Positions 1-7,591 of a stretch of 27,419 nucleotides of DNA are shown here, piece after piece. The position numbers and the translations under genes are program-made. The notes beneath the pieces are model-generated. The model saw only the letters and a list, made by a program, of their open reading frames with translations. It ran no database searches and had not been told where the DNA came from. The DNA is from Desulfobacterales bacterium (lineage in GTDB: Bacteria > Desulfobacterota > DSM-4660 > Desulfatiglandales > B25-G16), in assembly GCA_013375385.1 (NCBI GenBank), contig JABXJY010000009.1, positions 1 to 27,419 of the forward strand, in the 5' to 3' direction. Every line of letters begins with the position of its first letter. Position 1 is the first letter of the stretch.

Positions 1-973
1 CGCCAGTACATTCTCGACCTACATTTCCGGTGAGCAATGCCAGATTGGCAGTAGATTTTACATTATCGGTACCGGTGGTATGCTGAGTAATCCCCATAGA
101 ATATATTATCATCGCCCGCCTGGCTTCTCCATACATCCGGGCAGCTTTTCGTAAATCTTCTACGCCGATATCACATATCTCCTGCACCTTCTCTGGTGGG
201 TATAGTTCTATATTCTTTCTGAACTCATCGGATCCCTCTGTCCGTTGCCCGATAAAGTCCTTATCTTCCAGGCCCTCTTTAAGAATTATATTCATCAATC
301 CATTCAGCAAACAGACATCGGTCCCAGGTTTCATTTGCAGGTAAATGTCAGCAAAGCCGGCCAACGGTATCCGACGAGGATCAGCAACGATCAACTTAGC
401 TCCCTTGTCTTTGGCCTTAACAATCCTGGATCCGATCATGGGATGCTGTTCAATGGTATTGCTTCCGATGACAAATATACACTCAGCGCCCTCTACCTCG
501 GGAATGGAGTTGGTCATGGCCCCACTGCCAAAGGCGCTCATCAGTCCAACCACTGTAGAGGCATGGCAAAGCCTGGCACAGTGGTCAATATTGTTGGTAC
601 CAATAGCCGCCCTGGCAAATTTCATGAAGAGGAAGTTCTCCTCGTTGGTACATTTGGCCGAGGATAGGAGACCGATAGAATCTGGACCGAAGTCTCGCTT
701 GATCTCCCCCAACCTTTTGCCAATGATATCAAATGCCTTTTGCCACCCTGTCTCTTTCAATTTCCCGTCTTGTTTAATTAAAGGTTTCTTTAGTCGATCC
801 TTATGTTGAACAAACCTGTGGGCATTTCTCCCTTTGATGCATAACTTACCCTCGCTTACCTCATCGGTTTTACAAGGAATCACCCCACTTATTTCACCAT
901 CCAAAATCTGAAGGTAAAATTGACAGCCACATCCACAAAAAGGGCAGGTAGTCAATACAAAATCCAGGTTCAT
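1..973 (-). CDS. fdhA: Formate dehydrogenase catalytic subunit, molybdopterin type (3' end outside window)
   Basis: This is the N-terminal 324 codons of a molybdopterin oxidoreductase; the gene runs off the left edge. It starts at ATG 973, overlapping the stop of the HdrA-FdhB-like gene (ATGA), so the two are probably translationally coupled. The N-terminus carries a [4Fe-4S] motif CPFCGCGC with Cys10, 13 and 17, and the fourth Cys in KLCIKGR (Cys45). The active-site region reads HCARLCHAS, followed by GSGAMTNSI, as in formate dehydrogenase H. The metal-ligand position that is Sec in E. coli FdhF is Cys136 here (TGC at 568-566). The expected role is reversible oxidation of formate to CO2, passing electrons to the adjoining Fe-S/flavin subunits. 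There is no twin-arginine signal, so the enzyme is probably cytoplasmic. An assignment to another CO2/formate-linked molybdopterin enzyme is possible but less likely. Confidence 0.9.
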   Translation of the reverse strand, partial: MNLDFVLTTCPFCGCGCQFYLQILDGEISGVIPCKTDEVSEGKLCIKGRNAHRFVQHKDRLKKPLIKQDGKLKETGWQKAFDIIGKRLGEIKRDFGPDSIGLLSSAKCTNEENFLFMKFARAAIGTNNIDHCARLCHASTVVGLMSAFGSGAMTNSIPEVEGAECIFVIGSNTIEQHPMIGSRIVKAKDKGAKLIVADPRRIPLAGFADIYLQMKPGTDVCLLNGLMNIILKEGLEDKDFIGQRTEGSDEFRKNIELYPPEKVQEICDIGVEDLRKAARMYGEARRAMIIYSMGITQHTTGTDNVKSTANLALLTGNVGRECTG

Positions 974-1956
974 CTGCTTACCCCCCTCTCATTAATAGGT
1001 TTCCCCTCTAAAGAAGAGATTAACTTCTCTTTCACTTGAGGCTCCAGTCCCGGGACAAAGTCGAAGACTACTTCAGGGTCTTGTCGGCGCACCCAGTTGT
1101 GAATGGTCAATAAAGGGATATTCATGGGACAGGTGGCCTCACACTGACCACAACCAGTGCAGCTATCTGCTAGATGGTAAGCCCTTATCAAGTGAAATAA
1201 AGGAAAATCCGGAGGGATCTGGCCAGGTCTAACCCATTCAGGCTGCTCCAGTTCACAGTCATCACATATACAGAGGGGGCATACATCCCGACATCCATAA
1301 CATTTGATACATTTGCTGAGTTCCTTCTGCCAGAAACTGTCTCGAGCTGGGCTGTCCATTAATGCTACTTCTTGCATAAGGATCTCTGGTTTTATCCCTC
1401 CTCTATCTTCAGGAGGAATTTGAAAAAATCGCCGTCTTTCAAAACCAATATTTGTCATTCCGTGGATTTCTTTATTTTCTTCTAGACAAACCGGGACACA
1501 GTCCCCGCATTGAATGCATTTTGATTCGTCTATCTTTATCCTGTCTACCCAGATTTCTCCTTGGATCTCTTTGAATTCTTCTGGCAATTGAGACTCAGCG
1601 CACAGTCCACAACCGGTACATTTTTCCAGATCGATATACCGAGGTTTCTTGAGGAGCTTAACCCTAAATCTGCCTGCTCTGCCCCCGACCTCTTTTAACT
1701 CAGCGTGGGTTATCAACTGGATATTGAGGTGTCGACCAAGCTCCACGAGCTTGGGAGAGATGATTCACATGGCACAATCATGGGTGGGGAAGGTCTTGTC
1801 CAGTTGGGCCATGACTCCCCCAATGGAAGGGGATTTTTCCAGAAGATATACATAGTATCCTGATTCCGCTAAATCGAGCGCTGCCTGGATCCCACCAATA
1901 CCTCCCCCTACTATCAATGCTGCCCCAACTTTATCCTTTTTTGAAACTTCCGCCAT
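970..1956 (-). CDS. hdrA: Selenocysteine-containing HdrA N-terminus fused to FdhB-like ferredoxin region
   Basis: The gene is read as one 328-residue protein through an in-frame UGA at 1767-1765 (residue 64). Upstream is a Rossmann FAD motif GGGIGGIQAAL and the HdrA sequence GGVMAQLDKTFPTHDCAM. Immediately after UGA the same frame continues IISPKLVELGRH, which is the normal HdrA continuation where most homologues have Cys; hence UGA is called Sec. Cys clusters follow: CTGCGLC (113-119; the usual fourth Cys is absent), CIQCGDCVPVC (147-157), KCIKCYGCRDVCPLCICDDC (216-234), resembling FdhB-type proteins, and CTGCGQCEATCP (266-276). The rest of the HdrA FAD domain is missing, so this is a short hybrid. 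It starts at ATG 1956 behind AGGAGG and ends in ATGA overlap with fdhA. It probably passes electrons between FdhA and the Hdr/MetF proteins. A conventional annotation would split it into two ORFs (1765-1956 and 970-1746). Confidence 0.85.
1736..1767 (-). promoter_or_regulatory. Putative bacterial SECIS hairpin with Sec UGA codon
   Basis: On the coding (minus) strand the UGA codon at 1767-1765 is followed after 10 nt by a perfect 8-bp stem, CCAAGCTC-GTG-GAGCTTGG (1754 to 1736), which can also be drawn as 7 bp with loop CGUGG. Bacterial SECIS elements are hairpins directly downstream of the UGA with a short G-containing apical loop recognised by SelB, which fits this position and shape. The stem overlaps conserved codons (PKLVELG), so part of the pairing could be coincidence. 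Confidence 0.7.
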
Positions 1957-2003
1957 TTCTTCCTCCTGTTATGATTCAAGAAACTTAAATATGACGATGA
2001 AGA

Positions 2004-2128
2004 TATAGTGAACGCATTAAATAAGTTGCCATTTGAAATGTCATTGCGAGCGAAGCGAAGCAATCTCATGGGATTGCTTCGTCGCTATCGCTCCTCGCAA
2101 TGACGACTTTCTTGTGACGTTCACTATA
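2004..2128. repeat. Dispersed palindromic repeat, copy 1 (GTCATTGCGAG type)
   Basis: The core at 2040-2104 begins GTCATTGCGAG and ends CTCGCAATGAC, with inner arms GAAGCAATCTC / GGATTGCTTC. An outer inverted repeat, TATAGTGAACG (2004-2014) and CGTTCACTATA (2118-2128), encloses it. It lies between hdrC and the HdrA-FdhB gene and is the only long gap in the operon. A related copy is at 18576-18718. It has the form of a REP/MITE-like non-autonomous element. Confidence 0.8.
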
Positions 2129-2142
2129 GTTAAAGGCTAAAG

Positions 2143-2604
2143 TCATCCAGTTATTTGGGCCAACAGTTTATTGGGCTCTATGCTGATGGTCTCAGATTTC
2201 TTTGACACAACGGACATCACCATCTGATGCCTCATCTTTTGGGAGAAATTGTCTATTTCCTTTATCTGCTTGAGGAAGGAGGGATTGACATAGCCCTCTT
2301 CTACCGCCATATCCCGGAGCACCCCCATAACATCAGTAAACTTGACATTCTGGGGGCAATGGGCATAGCAGGTATAGCACAGAGAGCAGAGCCAGATAAA
2401 ATCGGAGGAGAGAACCTCTTTTCTCATACCCAGGATTACCATACGGATGATCTTCCTGGGATTGTAGCGCTCATCGATCTCAGATATGGGGCATCCAGCG
2501 GTACACACCCCACAGGAAAAACAGGTCTTGAGGTTCTCTCCCCCTGGCCTTTGTGCTACTTCATATTTGAAATGGGGGTCTAATTCTCTCATCTCTATAG
2601 CCAT
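2143..2604 (-). CDS. hdrC: HdrC-like [4Fe-4S] protein
   Basis: This 153-residue protein carries two ferredoxin motifs: CFSCGVCTAGCP (Cys28, 31, 34, 38) and CSLCYTCYAHCP (Cys73, 76, 79, 83). The length and the surrounding sequence (NPRKIIRM, WLCSLCYTC) match heterodisulfide reductase subunit C. HdrC normally wires electrons between HdrA and the catalytic HdrB, but no hdrB (CCG-domain protein) is visible in this operon, so here it may serve as an electron conduit to MetF/MetV or FdhA. ATG 2604 is preceded by GGAGG at good spacing, 15 bp after the metF stop. No transmembrane segment is seen, so it is the soluble type and not the DsrM/HmeC type. Confidence 0.9.
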   Translation of the reverse strand: MAIEMRELDPHFKYEVAQRPGGENLKTCFSCGVCTAGCPISEIDERYNPRKIIRMVILGMRKEVLSSDFIWLCSLCYTCYAHCPQNVKFTDVMGVLRDMAVEEGYVNPSFLKQIKEIDNFSQKMRHQMVMSVVSKKSETISIEPNKLLAQITG

Positions 2605-2619
2605 TTTTCACCTCCACTG

Positions 2620-3549
2620 TTAGGGGTTAGGGCTTGGCCTAGGAAGTAACCCCGCCTTCTTAACGATGATAGGAACCATTTCCTCCCACTCGATGGCCAT
2701 CAAGTGGATGCCATGAACCCCTTCAATCTCTCTTAGCCTTTGGACAGTCTCAACACAGATATTTATCCCTTCCTCTGCTCTTTTCTCCTTGGAAACACCT
2801 TTGAGTCTGTCAATAACCTCATCTGGGATCTCCATACCGGCGACTTTCTCCTTCATGTACACGGCCATACCCACAGACTTCAAGGGGGTGACCCCGGCCA
2901 GAATGTGAACCCTTTCATGCAGTCCTCGATCCCTTACCATCTCCATCCATTTTTCAAATTTATCCAAATTATAGATACATTGGGTCTGGATGAAGTCAGC
3001 CCCGGCGGCCACCTTTTTTGCCAGTCTTACCACCCTGAATTCAAAGGGATCGGCAAAGGGATTAGCAGCCGCCCCAATAAACATCCTGGGAACTCCTTGT
3101 ATCTCATCGCCTCCCAGGACCTTGCCATCATCCCTCATCTGCTTGACCGCTTGAATTAGCTGGATGGAATCCAGATCGAATACATTCTTGGATGTGGGAT
3201 GGTCGCCAAAGGATTGGTGATCACCACTCAGGCAAAGGATGTTTCTTATCCCCAGGGCATATGCCCCGAAGATGTCGCTTTGAATGGCAATACGATTACG
3301 ATCCCTGGTTACCATCTGCATGGTCCCCTCCAGACCCATCTGATTTAGAAGGGCGCAGGTAGCAATGCTAGACATACGGACAATGGAGGTCTGGTTATCG
3401 GTCACATTAACCGCATCAACATTCCCCTTCAGGAATTGGGCCTTCCTCTCGATTACGCTTCCATCGGCCCCTCGAGGAGGACCACACTCACCGGTTACGG
3501 CAAACTGCCCACTTTCCAAGATCCTTTCCAGATTGCTTTCCGATTTCAT
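2620..3549 (-). CDS. metF: 5,10-methylenetetrahydrofolate reductase (bifurcating-complex type)
   Basis: This 309-residue TIM-barrel flavoprotein reduces methylene-H4F to methyl-H4F in the methyl branch of the Wood-Ljungdahl pathway. Family signatures visible are TGECGPPRGAD near the N-terminus, VTRDRNR in the middle and CLSGDH followed by FDLDSIQLIQ. The open frame extends upstream to 3681, but that part lies inside metV. The start at ATG 3549 is chosen because it overlaps the metV stop (ATGA) and has GGGAGG upstream. The neighbours metV, mvhD and hdr genes reproduce the arrangement known from Moorella thermoacetica, where MetF acts with MetV, HdrABC and MvhD. A second paralogue, at 11286-12173, lacks a metV partner. 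Confidence 0.93.
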   Translation of the reverse strand: MKSESNLERILESGQFAVTGECGPPRGADGSVIERKAQFLKGNVDAVNVTDNQTSIVRMSSIATCALLNQMGLEGTMQMVTRDRNRIAIQSDIFGAYALGIRNILCLSGDHQSFGDHPTSKNVFDLDSIQLIQAVKQMRDDGKVLGGDEIQGVPRMFIGAAANPFADPFEFRVVRLAKKVAAGADFIQTQCIYNLDKFEKWMEMVRDRGLHERVHILAGVTPLKSVGMAVYMKEKVAGMEIPDEVIDRLKGVSKEKRAEEGINICVETVQRLREIEGVHGIHLMAIEWEEMVPIIVKKAGLLPRPSPNP

Positions 3550-4214
3550 AACCTCACATCCTCCCTTATTAGTTTTCTTGGGCCACCATCTCTGCTTACC
3601 GACCAATCCTTTACGGGGACTATCTCCTCCAACTTGTCCAGTTGATCCAATGCCTTCAAGCGATCGTAGATGAGCTGCCATGCACAGGCAACATCAGGGT
3701 TGATTTCGCATTTCCCATCCTTTGACCCCCCGCAGGGGCCATTGAGCAGGCTTTTGGAACAGCGGGCAATGGGACATATCCCTCCGGTTACATGCAAGAT
3801 GCAATCGCCACAGGCTGCACACCTCTCAGTCCATACGCCTTGCTCTTCAGTCCTTCCAATAAATCTGGTATTCAGCGCTGGATAAACGGGTATCTCACTA
3901 AAGGTCTCCGCAATGGTTTGTACCCCGGCCCCACATCCCATGGATAGGGCTGCATCTACCTGCTCCACCTTTTCTCTCAATTCCTCGATAAATTCGATAT
4001 CACATTGTCTTTCGATGGTGGCCTCTGAAATCTCTAACCCATCCCCATCCTTTTTTGCTGCCATTCTCAAGGCCGAGGATAGGGTGGCTACTTCCTTTTC
4101 TCCCCCAGCAAGGCATACCGTTACACAGGTACCACAACCAACCACCAAGACTCTTTTATATCCGCCGATCATCTTCCTTATCTCTTCTAGAGATTTTCTT
4201 TCTCCTATTATCAT
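3546..4214 (-). CDS. metV: MetV, zinc/iron-sulfur partner of methylene-H4F reductase
   Basis: This 222-residue Cys-rich protein belongs to the MetV family (methylene-tetrahydrofolate reductase C-terminal domain type). The N-terminal half has VVGCGTCVTVC and a conserved Cys in ERQCDIEF. The C-terminal half has CAACGDC, then GGICPIARC and LNGPCGG followed by further Cys, the usual MetV zinc/Fe-S pattern. MetV forms a complex with MetF and is needed for electron delivery to it. ATG 4214 is preceded by GGGAGG; the gene sits 3 bp after mvhD and overlaps metF by 4 bp (ATGA). No abnormalities were seen. Confidence 0.9.
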   Translation of the reverse strand: MIIGERKSLEEIRKMIGGYKRVLVVGCGTCVTVCLAGGEKEVATLSSALRMAAKKDGDGLEISEATIERQCDIEFIEELREKVEQVDAALSMGCGAGVQTIAETFSEIPVYPALNTRFIGRTEEQGVWTERCAACGDCILHVTGGICPIARCSKSLLNGPCGGSKDGKCEINPDVACAWQLIYDRLKALDQLDKLEEIVPVKDWSVSRDGGPRKLIREDVRL

Positions 4215-4217
4215 TTT

Positions 4218-4655
4218 TTACCTCCCGATAACTCCTGCCTTTATTGGGCTTGGCCCCAAGTCTTTTATCCTTTCTGCCATCTCATTAACCACTTGAACAA
4301 ATCTGGGTGCCTGATTTGAGGCAAGATTGAATAGCTTGAGCCTCTCGGGCTCGATGCCGATTTCCTCCAAGAAACGAAGGATATAATCCACCCTTTTTTT
4401 TGCCCTGATATTTCCAGATATATAATGACAAGACTCTTGTGGGCAGGCCAGGATCAATACCCCATCAGCACCCTTTTCGAAGGCTTGTAGGATATGAAGC
4501 CCTTCTACCTTTCCAGCGCAGGGGACCCGAATGATATAGACACCATCCGAATAGGATTTCCTCATAGCTCCTGCACTATCAGCTGCCAAGTAGGCAGAAT
4601 GGAAACAGCAGAAGGCCGCTATCTTAGGAGAAAATCTGTTTTTATCTTCAGGCAT
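4218..4655 (-). CDS. mvhD: MvhD/FrhD-family [2Fe-2S] electron-transfer protein
   Basis: This 145-residue protein is of the MvhD (FlpD) family, which links HdrA to an electron donor or acceptor. Visible motifs are FCCFHSAYLAAD near the N-terminus, IRVPCAGKV in the middle and ACPQESCHYISGN, the conserved Cys/His region, followed by RVDYI. The second Cys of the usual CxxC at the N-terminus is His here; related MvhD proteins from MetF operons, as remembered, also lack it. The start codon overlaps the stop of the upstream HdrA-like gene (TAATG). In QmoB this domain is fused to an HdrA domain; here the two are separate adjacent genes, which may be the unfused equivalent. Confidence 0.88.
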   Translation of the reverse strand: MPEDKNRFSPKIAAFCCFHSAYLAADSAGAMRKSYSDGVYIIRVPCAGKVEGLHILQAFEKGADGVLILACPQESCHYISGNIRAKKRVDYILRFLEEIGIEPERLKLFNLASNQAPRFVQVVNEMAERIKDLGPSPIKAGVIGR

Positions 4656-6322
4656 TATATCGCCTCCTCTAGGAATTCAAGCTGGGCCCCGATTTCATTA
4701 TCGGTATAGCCCTTATGCTGTATCGCCTTAGCCGGACACTCTGCGGCACAGATGCCGCAGCCCTGGCAGGCAAGATCGATTACCTTGGCTGCTTGCTTTT
4801 CGTGGTCCACCTCTATGGCATGGTGGGGGCATGAACGGATACAGGTAAGGCAAAGGGCACATTTATCAGCATCGACCACTAGCTTTTCTACCTCGATCCA
4901 TGCTTTGCCCGAGTATGAGAGCTGGTGCACTGCTTGGGCTGCAGCCCTCCCGTCGGCCAGTGCATCTGAGAAGTCGAGATCTGCGCGACAGCTCCCGGCA
5001 GAAAATATCCCTTTCCTGATGGAGCTGACAGGGTAGAGGTGGACATTGGCTTGCTGGTAAAAACCGTTGGAATCAAGATCAATATTGAGGATAGATTTAA
5101 GGATTTCAAAATCCCTTTGAGGGATTATCTTTTCATCCACCACCAGGAGGTCACAGGAAAGGGTTACCAGCTCTCTGGCCAGATAAAGATCCTCAAGCTG
5201 AATATTTATTTGACCATGAGCCGGGGAAATCGTAGGCATTCCGTCTCCAAATTTAAAGAAGATTACCCCCTCATCCCTTGCCTCTCGATACAACCCCTCT
5301 AAACCAGGAGCATCTAACTTCAGGTTCTTGCAGAAGATATAGACTTCACCGCCAAACCTCCTCTTTGCTGCCAGTCCATTTCTTAAGGCAGAGATGGTGG
5401 AGATTCGTGAATATTCATCGGAGATATCCAGCATGAAACCGATCTTTTGGGGAATCTTGTCCCATTCCTCCTGGGACTTGAGCATTCTCTCAAACTGAAG
5501 TTGGGTTATAATATTGTCTGATAATTCCAATCCATACCTCTCTGTTGGGAATTGGGTATCACACCCGGTAGCCACTACAATCGCCCCAAAATTGCGGGTG
5601 ATCGGGGAACCATCTCTCTGTATCTTGGCCACAAAGTTGCCTGGATGCCCCTCTATCTTCAGAAGCTCTGCGGTGGTCAATACCTCTATGTTTGCCCTCT
5701 TGTTGATTGCTTCTATCTTTTCTGCCAGCAGGGCGCCAGGGGTTAGCTCCAGAGGATAGAGGCTATAGAGCTGATGCAGTCTTCCCCCTAAAACCTTTTC
5801 TCTTTCCAGCAGGGTAACCTTATGATCCAGTTCAGAGAGTTCAATGGCTGCCTCCATTCCGGAGATCCCCCCGCCAATAATCAGGACATCTCTATTTATG
5901 GAAACCGTCTCCTTTTTAATGGGTTCCAAGAACCGTGCTTTACTTATCGCCATCTTTATTTGCCTGGCTGCCTTTGAGGTAGCCCTCGTTTTACCTGGAT
6001 GCACCCAGCCACATTGGTCTCGAATATTGGCTATGGATAAGAGATAGGGATTTAAGCCACTCTTTTCCATTGCCTCCATGAAGATGACTTCACAGAACTG
6101 GGGTGAACACCCACCAATTACCACTCTATTGAGCCCTTTCTCGCTTATCTCAGATCCCATTAGCTCAATTTCTTTTTGGGAACACAGGTAATGGCTTAAC
6201 GTAACATGGCCGACATCGGAGATCTTTTCCAGATTGGACCTTATCCCCGACAGATCAATGTTCCTTGATATGACCTCGCCACAGTCACAGAGAAAGACCC
6301 CTATCTTTGTATCCTCTACCAT
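4655..6322 (-). CDS. HdrA/QmoB-like FAD and iron-sulfur protein
   Basis: This 555-residue protein is related to heterodisulfide reductase subunit A. The N-terminal 130 residues form the HdrA N-domain with CDCG (Cys12, 14) and GGCSPQFCE. A Rossmann FAD motif GGGISGMEAA starts near residue 149, followed by the FAD domain with VATGC and a terminal GIFSAGSC segment. The C-terminus has two [4Fe-4S] motifs, CALCLTCIRSCP and CQGCGICAAECP. HdrA is the flavin subunit that can bifurcate electrons in Hdr complexes. The architecture without MvhD, followed at once by a separate mvhD, resembles a split QmoB. ATG 6322 has GGAG upstream. Whether its FAD is the bifurcating one cannot be told from sequence alone. 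Confidence 0.87.
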   Translation of the reverse strand: MVEDTKIGVFLCDCGEVISRNIDLSGIRSNLEKISDVGHVTLSHYLCSQKEIELMGSEISEKGLNRVVIGGCSPQFCEVIFMEAMEKSGLNPYLLSIANIRDQCGWVHPGKTRATSKAARQIKMAISKARFLEPIKKETVSINRDVLIIGGGISGMEAAIELSELDHKVTLLEREKVLGGRLHQLYSLYPLELTPGALLAEKIEAINKRANIEVLTTAELLKIEGHPGNFVAKIQRDGSPITRNFGAIVVATGCDTQFPTERYGLELSDNIITQLQFERMLKSQEEWDKIPQKIGFMLDISDEYSRISTISALRNGLAAKRRFGGEVYIFCKNLKLDAPGLEGLYREARDEGVIFFKFGDGMPTISPAHGQINIQLEDLYLARELVTLSCDLLVVDEKIIPQRDFEILKSILNIDLDSNGFYQQANVHLYPVSSIRKGIFSAGSCRADLDFSDALADGRAAAQAVHQLSYSGKAWIEVEKLVVDADKCALCLTCIRSCPHHAIEVDHEKQAAKVIDLACQGCGICAAECPAKAIQHKGYTDNEIGAQLEFLEEAI

Positions 6323-6343
6323 TTGACCTACTCCGATTTTTTA

Positions 6344-7591
6344 CTAGGTTAAAGTTCTCACTGCCCTCAGAGCTGCCAGGGTGCCATGGGCTATGGACTC
6401 GGGAATATCTCTCGGGCCCTGACAGCATCCAGCGAGAAAGATTCCCTCTCTATTGGTTGAGGTATTCTCAATCTGGGTGAGGCCGTCAAAGAAGCCGAAA
6501 TCTCCCAGATTGACACCCAGGATTCCCGCCAGATTTCTCGCGTCTTTTCGGGGGGTAATCCCCACCGAAAGGACTACCAAGTCATGACTTTCTTCGACTG
6601 TCTTACCCTGGGAAAGGTCCTCGTATCTAACCGCCAGTTGATCTGGAGAAACTTGAGAGATCTCCACCGGAATCCCCTGAACGAACCTGATGTTCTCCTT
6701 ACACTGCTCATAAAAATCCCCGAAACCCTTCCCCGCATTCTGAAGGTCCATGTAAAATACAGTCACCTTTACCTCTGGATTTTGATACTGGAGGAGTCTG
6801 GAAAACCTCATGGCATATTTGCAGCATATCTTTGAGCAATATCCATTTCCGATGTGTTCGTCCCTTGAGCCCACGCATTGTATGAAGGCCACGTCTTGGG
6901 GTGGCCTTCCATTGGAAGGCAGGAGGATCGCACCATCTTTCAAAAGCCTTTCTTCCATATCCAATCCGGTCAAAACATTGGGATATTTCCCGTATCCCAG
7001 AGGGGCCTTTTCCCGGGCATCGAAGACGTCGAAACCATTAGCCACAATGGTAGCCTCTACATCCAAATCAATCTCTTGAGGGCCTTGATCAAAGTCTATT
7101 GCCTGTGTTGGGCACTTGTCCTGGCAAATCGTACACTCTTGTCCCTGAAGACGGAGGCAACGATCTTTGTCAACCACAAAAGCAGGGGGAACTACCCCTG
7201 GATAGGGTAAACTGATGGCCTTTGGTGATTCAACAGGACAGACTTCACTACAGATGCCACAGGCAGTGCATCTGTCAGGATCGACAAAGCGAGTCTTTCG
7301 GACTATTTTAACCCTAAAATCTCCCGCCTCCCCATTTATTTCCCTCACCTCAGAGGTGGTCAGCAGGGAGATTTGGGGATGAATTCCCACCTCTTTCATC
7401 CTTTCCGGGACTAAACAAACGGAGCATTTATTGCAGACATCTGTGGCCTTACAACAGAAGGAAGCGGCATGTCCGCCAATGCTGGGCTCTCTCTCCACCA
7501 GGAAAATCTCCCGGCCATTCTTGGCCAGTTCCAGTGCTGAAGTAACTCCTGCTATTCCTCCTCCAATGACTAATACCCTCTTCTTTTCCAA
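6344..7591 (-). CDS. HdrA-like (QmoA/HdrA type) FAD protein, first gene of the operon
   Basis: This is a second full HdrA-like flavoprotein, 415 residues from the chosen start. It has a GGGIAGVTSALEL FAD motif at the N-terminus, then a Cys-rich HdrA segment with CNKCSVCLVPERM (Cys where the short HdrA at 970-1956 has Sec). Ferredoxin motifs CTACGICSEVCP and CTICQDKCP follow, then FAD-domain parts with CVGSRDE and GYCSKICCKYA, and a terminal GIFLAGCCQGP. The frame is open to a GTG at 7612, but AGGAGG at 7604-7599 lies inside it and stands 7 nt before TTG 7591, so TTG is preferred. The conserved upstream element at 7738-7847 probably controls the whole operon. Confidence 0.85.
   Translation of the reverse strand: MEKKRVLVIGGGIAGVTSALELAKNGREIFLVEREPSIGGHAASFCCKATDVCNKCSVCLVPERMKEVGIHPQISLLTTSEVREINGEAGDFRVKIVRKTRFVDPDRCTACGICSEVCPVESPKAISLPYPGVVPPAFVVDKDRCLRLQGQECTICQDKCPTQAIDFDQGPQEIDLDVEATIVANGFDVFDAREKAPLGYGKYPNVLTGLDMEERLLKDGAILLPSNGRPPQDVAFIQCVGSRDEHIGNGYCSKICCKYAMRFSRLLQYQNPEVKVTVFYMDLQNAGKGFGDFYEQCKENIRFVQGIPVEISQVSPDQLAVRYEDLSQGKTVEESHDLVVLSVGITPRKDARNLAGILGVNLGDFGFFDGLTQIENTSTNREGIFLAGCCQGPRDIPESIAHGTLAALRAVRTLT

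Noticed and set aside
566..568. Possible Sec codon at the FdhA active site
   Set aside because: The codon is TGC (Cys); no in-frame TGA is present in the visible part of fdhA.
345..809. Plus-strand reading frames opposite fdhA, hdr, metF and thrC genes
   Set aside because: They lie opposite strongly conserved minus-strand genes and show no protein-family motifs or ribosome sites.
3550..3681. Upstream extension of metF (44 more codons)
   Set aside because: It lies wholly within metV in another frame; ATG 3549 has a ribosome site and overlaps the metV stop, and matches the family start.
4570..4630. MvhD Cys-to-His change as a unique cluster ligand
   Set aside because: MvhD-like proteins of MetF operons, as remembered, also lack the second Cys of this motif, so it is probably a subfamily trait and not a special feature.
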